Assembly: GCA_027946555.1 (NCBI GenBank)
Contig: JAPEVC010000127.1
Span: 41,119 to 105,118 of the forward strand
Origin: Gnomoniopsis sp. IMI 355080
Lineage: Eukaryota > Ascomycota > Sordariomycetes > Diaporthales > Gnomoniaceae
Direction: 5' to 3'
DNA: 64,000 bases
Both the position numbers and the translations under genes were made by a program. Of the stretch, positions 58,707 to 64,000 are shown piece after piece (the first letter of the stretch is position 1; each line of letters starts with the position of its first letter). The notes under the pieces are model-generated. The model saw nothing but the letters and a program-made list of their open reading frames with translations. It searched no databases and was not told the DNA's origin.

Positions 58707-59801
58707 ATGGCCTTACTTTCCCCCGCCCAGACGGAACCCTTCTCCTCCAGCAAGTCCATCGTCGCCTCCAAAATGTCCCCTTCCCTCTCCGCCACGGGAA
58801 GTAAGAACTCTTTCGAAAGCGACGAGGAGCCACACTTCCTCATGGGCAGCTCCCCAGGCCCGGCCCTCAACATGGTCATCCGCCAAGATCCCTTCTCCAT
58901 GACCCTCGACGCCAACGCCCTCCTGGCCGGCTCCCTATTCCTCCTCATGGGCATGCATTTCATTCCCCGCCCCTTCCTCGAGTCCTTTATCCTTGCCGTG
59001 CCCATCCTCCTCCTCATCCGTAATGACTACAACAACTTCCTTCTCCTCGGGCCAGGCGGCACACCCCCAACCCTCGCCGGCTACGCCCGCCTCGCCTGGT
59101 TCCGCCTATTCATTCTGCGGGACCCTTTCTCCCCCCCATCCGTTTCAACCAGCACCACCTCGCGCCCAGCAGCGGGTATTCTCGCACCCCAGAACCTTCC
59201 GTATCGCCCCGGCCCCACGCCCACCGTCGCCGGCCTCGCGCCACAGCGCCAGCTCAATCAGCACGGCTCAGCGGCATCCTTTGCCGCGCTCAAGGCCACC
59301 CTCACCCGTCTGGCCGCCAAGTACCCGGCCAAGTTCGGCACCGCGACGAGTTGTCTCGAGAAGCACGGCTTCGCCCTCTTTGGGCGCCATCCGGTCAACG
59401 TATGCGGCAACGGTGAGATCTGCCACATCCACAACTCGGACTGGAGTATGCACATGAATTTGCACCCTGAGGACATCGCCGAGGTGCTTGCCAAGGGCTG
59501 GGGGCAGCGACATCCACTCGCCTGGGGTCGTGCGCCCGGACAGAAAGTGAAGGCGAGGTGGTGGTTCCCTATGCGGGTGCGAAGCCCGCTGCCTGAGACC
59601 TTTGTCTTGATCTATGCGCCTAGGGGTAAGTATTCTCCTTCTCTCTTCCCGTGTGTGTGGAGGTACAAAAAGTTGGCTGATGCGAGGCTTGTAGATGAGA
59701 GCGACCTCCGAGTAGTCTGTAAGATTATCGAGGCGGCGATTTGGTACACGGTGGAGGAGCGGGCGGACCTCGAGTCCCTCCTGATGGTGCAGTCCTCTTG
59801 A
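58707..59801 (+). CDS. Luciferase-domain (PF17648) membrane protein
   Basis: Proposed exons 58707-59625 and 59695-59801 (69-nt intron) give 341 aa. The N-terminus is Ser-rich. Two hydrophobic segments at about residues 70-85 and 92-106 (ALLAGSLFLLMG, FILAVPILLLI) suggest a membrane hairpin, followed by a Pro/Ser-rich linker. The conserved domain has ICHIHNSDWSMHMNLHPED, then GWGQRHPL and PETFVLIYAPR, matching fungal luciferase-like proteins (formerly DUF5519). Despite the Pfam name, light emission is not implied and the biochemical role is unknown. The intron is a multiple of three and has no stop, so the frame also reads straight through it to give 364 aa. Splicing is preferred because it joins IYAPR to DESDLRVVCKIIEAAIWY, the family pattern, and the donor is GTAAGT. 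Confidence 0.85.
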   Translation: MALLSPAQTEPFSSSKSIVASKMSPSLSATGSKNSFESDEEPHFLMGSSPGPALNMVIRQDPFSMTLDANALLAGSLFLLMGMHFIPRPFLESFILAVPILLLIRNDYNNFLLLGPGGTPPTLAGYARLAWFRLFILRDPFSPPSVSTSTTSRPAAGILAPQNLPYRPGPTPTVAGLAPQRQLNQHGSAASFAALKATLTRLAAKYPAKFGTATSCLEKHGFALFGRHPVNVCGNGEICHIHNSDWSMHMNLHPEDIAEVLAKGWGQRHPLAWGRAPGQKVKARWWFPMRVRSPLPETFVLIYAPRGKYSPSLFPCVWRYKKLADARLVDESDLRVVCKIIEAAIWYTVEERADLESLLMVQSS

Positions 59802-60369
59802 AGGAGACGGGACAAGACTGCTTTTTATTTCGAGATGCCAGGCACTTTCCAAGCACCCGAATCCTTGGGGCGAAGACTGACGCGGAGCGTACAGCCCACA
59901 TGCACTGCACCCCCATGCTTTATCTTCGTGTTCCAGCTGAGAATGGTCTCTCTGGCAAATTGGCACCCCAAGATGGTGTCGGAACAACACGTTCATCCTT
60001 GGACTGTGAGTTCTCACATCCTTCACTGTTGTTTCCTAACGCAGCAGGGTATTTCGCTGTTGGGAATGACGTCTCGTTCCCGGTCGGTGAGTGTTTGGCT
60101 GCAAATCTTTGACACCTTCCGGCCCAGAGAATGGGAGGGTCTGTCAATTTGATGCACGATTCTGGATAGGCAGCAACTGGAGATTGGAGTTTTAGTTAGT
60201 TCTAAGTGGATACTAGTTAGTCTCAGATTGATACCTATTTCGGCTATAAGGTTCACCAAATATACAGAATGAACTTTGGAAGACGAGAATGCTTGAGGTC
60301 CCGAGATGTACTAGTCCCCTTTGAACCGCGTCGAGCTCACAGCAACGCCCGAGTCCTGATCCCAAGTTC
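59802..60369. other. Convergent 3' spacer
   Basis: Lies between the luciferase-domain gene and dipeptidyl peptidase III, which converge. An antisense frame at 59268-60026 overlaps it and is not accepted. No gene is seen. Confidence 0.5.
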
Positions 60370-62782
60370 CTATTGACTCTCCCTTTCAACCCAGCTCTGA
60401 ATGATGCCCTCGAGTGTGGGCTCGTACTGCTTGCAGGTCACTTTGCCGGTGCTCTCGTCAAGGTAGGTGTTGGCCTGAACGAATACCTTGCGCGGCTGCG
60501 TGTTGGCAACAACAACCTGGCGAACCTTGGAGCCCCAAAACTCTAGACCTACTCCGGACATCTCCTCGCCAAAGAACTTGGTGCCAGTCTTAACGTCCGC
60601 AGTGGACTTGTAGATGTGGATCTTTTGAAGGAAGTCACCGACAGCTAGAGCAATGTCAGCACTGGTTTGATTCGAAAGCTCTGCTACAATCACGAAGCGC
60701 TGTTTACTAACCTTTGCGGCCCTTGGTAAGAATCAAGCTCCGGTCCAGCTTGATGGTCAAGTCTGACAAGTCATCCTTGGTATACTCCAGCTTGCAGAAG
60801 TCCTCGCCAGCCTGCAAAAAGCTCTTCAGAATGGCGAAACGAGCCTGGCAATGAGGTTGTCCCCACTTCTGGGCCTTTGGGTCCCAATATTCCAAGGAGG
60901 CCAGGCCGGCGCGCGCCATAGACAGGTACGAAGCATAAAGAACGTCGCCAGCCTCACCATCAATGTTGTCGGAACCGTCACCGAAGCCGAAGATCTTGAG
61001 TACTGGGAACTCGCAGCTTAGGTACATGGCTACTAGTTCAGCGCGGCACTCTTCATAGGCTCCAGCTAGACCGCCAAAAACGCTACCCCACGTTTGGCCA
61101 GGAGTGTACCAGGTGGTGACGGGCTTGTTGGTAAGCGGGCTAATGGGAGGGTTGGCCTTGTCGAAGTTATAAACTCCTGGTGAGGTCTCTTGGAGGAGCT
61201 TGCCACAGCCGTGTCCGGTGAGCTCGTGCAGGCCGACCTGGACTTCGAAGGCGCCATCACGATACTTCTTGTAGATCTCGAGGTCTTCGTCCCGTATGAA
61301 GGGAATTTTCTCGTTTGGTGCCTTCGCGGAGAGTACATTTCCAAGGGAGACGTTCTTGAAACCTTCAGATTGCCGGATATCATCATAATTGGGAATGTTG
61401 ATGCCAGCCGGAATTCCAGAGCCTGCGAATGCGAGCACTTCGAGAGATGTGAAATCGGGGGCCAGGAATTTGTCTTTCTCAAATTCGGCACCCCAAGGCA
61501 GGAGCGGAATCAGTTTGGGCGCCGATAAGACAAGCTCACCGAATGCGCGTGTGCGTTCCTTGTTTACCACAGCTGCGAAGCCTTCCCATTCTCCACGGAT
61601 ACCAGCGGGGTCCCTGTAAGTCTCGATGAAGCCAATGTTGCATTCAACATCCGGGCCCTTGTCCCTGATCCAATGGCGTTGGCTGTCTTTGAATGCGAGA
61701 AGGGATCCGTTATCGAAGGACTTGGCATATTCCGTGTGCATCTTCTGTTGGTTGTCGTTGTCAGCGTTCTCGGCAGCTTTCGCTATGTTCGCCGCGATGA
61801 CAGCCATCTCCTTGGCGTGGTCGCCGTAGACTAGCTTGACTGTCTTGCCCGCGAGGACACCATCATCGACCTGGAACTCAGTCTTCTGGCCAATGTCGCC
61901 TCCCTCACTAGGGATGCTGTTCTGAGCGGAAGCAATCAAGATTTCGAAGACATTGCCCCTCTTTCGCAGTCGAGTGTTCTCGGGCAGCAGCTTGTTGTCC
62001 TCCATCCACTTGGCGATCGCAGTCACCTCGGCCTTGGTGATGTCAGGAGAATCGACGTAGTATGTGGTAAGGTGACCCTCATCTGGGTAGCCAAGGTGCA
62101 TGAGCCCGGAGTTGCTTGATGAGAAGATGCCACCGTTGGTGGCCTTGTAAAATTTCTCGGCCTCGACTGAGGTTGCGGCCAACTTTTCGACGTCGCTCTC
62201 TTTGCAGCGAGGAATAAATTTGGAGTCACCGAAACTTTTGTAATTCCCGCCATTTCCCAAGACCTGAGCAGCATATTGGAGGAAGTAGGTGACATCTTCT
62301 TCAGCGACACCCGCCTTCTGGCCGAGGGCCTTCCAGTCTCCATTGGCGCTCTTATGCAGTGCGAGGATGAGGTCGAAGATGGGCTCAGACTCAAGAGACA
62401 CTTGTCTAATCTGAATGCGCTGGCCAGCGAAGGAAGCTCTGGCATTGTATCAGTGAATGTGGATCATGAGCAGGACAGGCGCAGACTGTGTAACCACTCA
62501 CTTCGCGATGTAGTGTGCATAGCGCTTTTGCTTGTCGGTGAGAGCGTCAAAGTGTTTGGCGATCTCGAGCCTCACCACACTGGGAGGTGCATCAGCCAAG
62601 AATGCTTTGAGCTCCTTGGAATCCATGTTGATGTGTCGTCGGCTCGAGAGATTCAAGGCAAACGGGGAGAGTGAGGTGAGCTTGAGGGCTGCACGAGAGA
62701 CGTAGTAAGGGCTGGAGGTAATATATCTCGGAACAAGCTTGCCAGTGGTGGTCTTGATAGAGGAGAAGGGGAGACGATACAT
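60370..62782 (-). CDS. dpp3: Dipeptidyl peptidase III (M49 zinc peptidase)
   Basis: It removes dipeptides from the N-terminus of short peptides, mainly in the cytosol. Exons 62782-62502, 62438-60712 and 60644-60370 (introns of 63 and 67 nt) give 760 aa from the first ATG. The M49 zinc motif reads HELTGH (about 498-503) with the third ligand in EECRAE (about 556-561). In the family, HELLGH is usual, so one non-ligand position is changed. Counting from the in-frame ATG at 62626 (MDSKELKAFL) the protein is 708 aa and these motifs fall where they do in the mammalian enzyme. The extra 52 residues contain eight Arg/Lys, many Ser/Thr and no acidic residue, which resembles a mitochondrial presequence. 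Both starts could be used. Junctions restore YIAK-ASFAGQRI and GRK-AVGDFLQK. Confidence 0.94.
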
Positions 62783-63412
62783 CTAATATTTCAAGTCTCC
62801 CGAAGACTCCAAAACAGTTGGGTGTCTTCAAAAGAGCTTGCCTAACAAGTTGTAAGCCGTGCCTTCTCCAACATGAACCTCAGAAGAGACAGGCAGGTGC
62901 GCATGATCTCCACTGCAAGATCCCTGCAAGGCGAGCGGGCCCGCTAAATGCTGTAGTAACTGCAGGTGCACCGGTGCATGTATAATCTCGAAACAGCAAG
63001 TTTGGACTGTCACTCTAGGCCTGCGCAAGTTCAAGGTATGGAAATCTGACGAGTTGATATCTCGCAAGTGAGAGAATCATCTTTTCTGTCATTGACAAGT
63101 CAAGAAGTCTTGTGGAGAATCGGTTCTCGGCAGCCACGCAGCATCTGGCGCACTGTCATTGAACAAGGATTGTGTTCCCCGGACTGTTGGAGTGGTGGAG
63201 GGGCAACGTCGGTGAGGCTAACTACCTAGGTGCAGTACCTCCTACCTCCCAGATAACGAGACGACCACATTAGACAGTCTCAGCTAAACCACTTGCGTAT
63301 TATAACAACAACTCACCTACCACTTGCGGATACCACTCAACATATACACCCAATTGCTAACAAGACAACAACCTACTAGATCTGGTCTTACCCCAGCAAT
63401 AGCAAATCCAGA
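62783..63412. promoter_or_regulatory. Divergent promoter region dpp3 / cap2
   Basis: The 630 bp between two start codons of oppositely oriented genes must hold both promoters. A TACCTAG core lies at 63233-63239, followed by TACCTCCTACCTCC. A CA-rich 5' UTR-like stretch precedes cap2. No box could be assigned with confidence. Confidence 0.5.
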
Positions 63413-63966
63413 ATGTCTGCCGCCGACCCCTTCGACTCGGCGCTGTAAGCTTCATGTCCTTCCCAGCTATAGAGCCCCTGACTGTTGACCTCTAGTCACC
63501 ACCGTCACTATCACAAGCTCTGAGCTAACAGCTCACAGCGATCTCCTCCGCCGCCTTAACCCCAAGCACACTCAGCGTAACCTCGACTACATCATCCGTC
63601 TGGCCCCCGACCTTACAGAAGACCTGCTGTCCTCCGTCGACCAGCCCCTCGTTGTGAAGCGCTGCAAGCAGTCAGGCCGCGACTACCTCCTCTGCGACTA
63701 CAACCGTGACGGCGACTCCTACCGGTCTCCATGGTCCAATCTATTCGACCCGCCTCTGGACGAGGCCGGACCCGGCGGTGTGGGTGCCGGCGGCAATGAG
63801 GGTGCAGGCGAGGGTGCCGTACCTGGCGAGAGGGTGCGCAAGATGGAAGTCAAGGCAAACGAGGCCTTTGATATCTACCGCGAGCTATACTATGAGGGAG
63901 GTGTGTCATCTGTTTATCTATGGAATCTGGATGATGGATTTGCAGGCGTGGTGCTGCTGAAGAAAT
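63413..63966 (+). CDS. cap2: F-actin capping protein beta subunit (5' part, cut by window edge)
   Basis: Capping protein is an alpha/beta heterodimer that blocks barbed ends of actin filaments. Two exons are visible, 63413-63444 and 63539-63966, with a 94-nt intron; a donor GTAAGC at 63967 starts the next intron and the gene leaves the window. About 153 residues are present. The start MSAADPFDSALDLLRRLNPK is typical of the family. RNLDYIIRLAPDLTEDLLSS, CKQSGRDYLLCDYNRDGDSY and RSPWSNLF follow, then KANEAFDIYRELYYEGG and VYLWNLDDGFAGVVLLKK. Between FDPPLD and ERVRKMEVK there is a Gly/Ala-rich stretch of about 20 residues that I do not recall in yeast or most fungal orthologues. The second intron carries a C12 run at 63985-63996. 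Confidence 0.94.
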
Positions 63967-63984
63967 GTAAGCAGCCATTGGCTA

Positions 63985-63996
63985 CCCCCCCCCCCC
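63985..63996 (+). repeat. C12 homopolymer in a cap2 intron
   Basis: Twelve C shortly after the donor site of the second visible cap2 intron, at the window's right edge. Confidence 0.95.
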
Positions 63997-64000
63997 AAAC

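Noticed and set aside
59268..60026. 252-aa minus-strand frame
   Set aside because: It is antisense to the luciferase-domain gene.
1..64000. A biosynthetic, defence or mobile-element cluster
   Set aside because: No polyketide synthase, NRPS, terpene, P450, transposase, reverse transcriptase or integrase motif was recognised; the genes are unrelated housekeeping genes.
1..64000. tRNA or rRNA genes
   Set aside because: I looked for T-loop (GGTTCGA-type) sequences paired with acceptor stems and found none; a tRNAscan run would be decisive.

Overview
This is a window from the nuclear genome of a filamentous ascomycete. Genes are interrupted by short introns (about 52-94 nt in most cases, GT..AG, often with a CTAAC-like branch site). 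Codon use in coding exons is GC-rich. The gene set is fungal: a Zn2Cys6 regulator, a Shr3 permease chaperone, a Vsb1-type SulP transporter, Hsp78, a DUF3405 protein and a fungal luciferase-domain protein. Protein similarity recalled from memory points to Sordariomycetes, perhaps Hypocreales, but this was not tested. No rRNA, tRNA, CRISPR array or intact transposon was recognised.

Layout. 1-565: 5' part of rpb7 (minus), running off the left edge. 1859-2500: Mpo1-like gene. 2.5-7.2 kb: no intact gene, but a decayed Prm10/ThrE-type transporter gene at about 3745-5300. 7.25-10.3 kb: a DUF202 membrane protein and a superoxide-dismutase-like mitoribosomal protein. 10.9-12.3 kb: a cysteine-rich single-pass surface protein (minus). 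16.3-18.6 kb: a Zn2Cys6 transcription factor (minus), followed by about 8.2 kb without a supportable gene. 26.8-29.6 kb: a SAM+PH scaffold protein. 30.6-33.4 kb: shr3 and a small secreted six-cysteine protein. 34.2-37.9 kb: Vsb1-like transporter (minus). 39.7-42.8 kb: PSF1 and ADE16/17, head to head over 387 bp. 43.9-46.4 kb: hsp78 with a heat-shock element upstream. 47.9-50.5 kb: arf1 and emp24, divergent. 52.0-54.7 kb: DUF3405 protein (minus), then 4 kb of spacer. 58.7-59.8 kb: luciferase-domain protein. 60.4-62.8 kb: dipeptidyl peptidase III (minus). 63.4 kb to the end: 5' part of capping protein beta.

The genes do not form a metabolic cluster. They are mostly single-copy housekeeping genes: transcription, mitochondrial translation and proteostasis, ER export and Golgi traffic (Shr3, Emp24, Arf1), vacuolar transport, replication, purine synthesis and actin capping. 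The accessory elements are the decayed transporter, the secreted cysteine-rich protein and the long gene-poor spacers. I found no convincing undescribed multi-gene system. The most checkable observations are the transporter pseudogene, MCB-like sites before PSF1, a four-unit heat-shock element before hsp78, a possible dual-targeting N-terminus on dipeptidyl peptidase III, a stop-free 3n intron, and a dispersed TACCTAGGTA palindrome. Exon boundaries were set by eye from splice signals, reading phase and family conservation; every multi-exon model was checked to keep frame.
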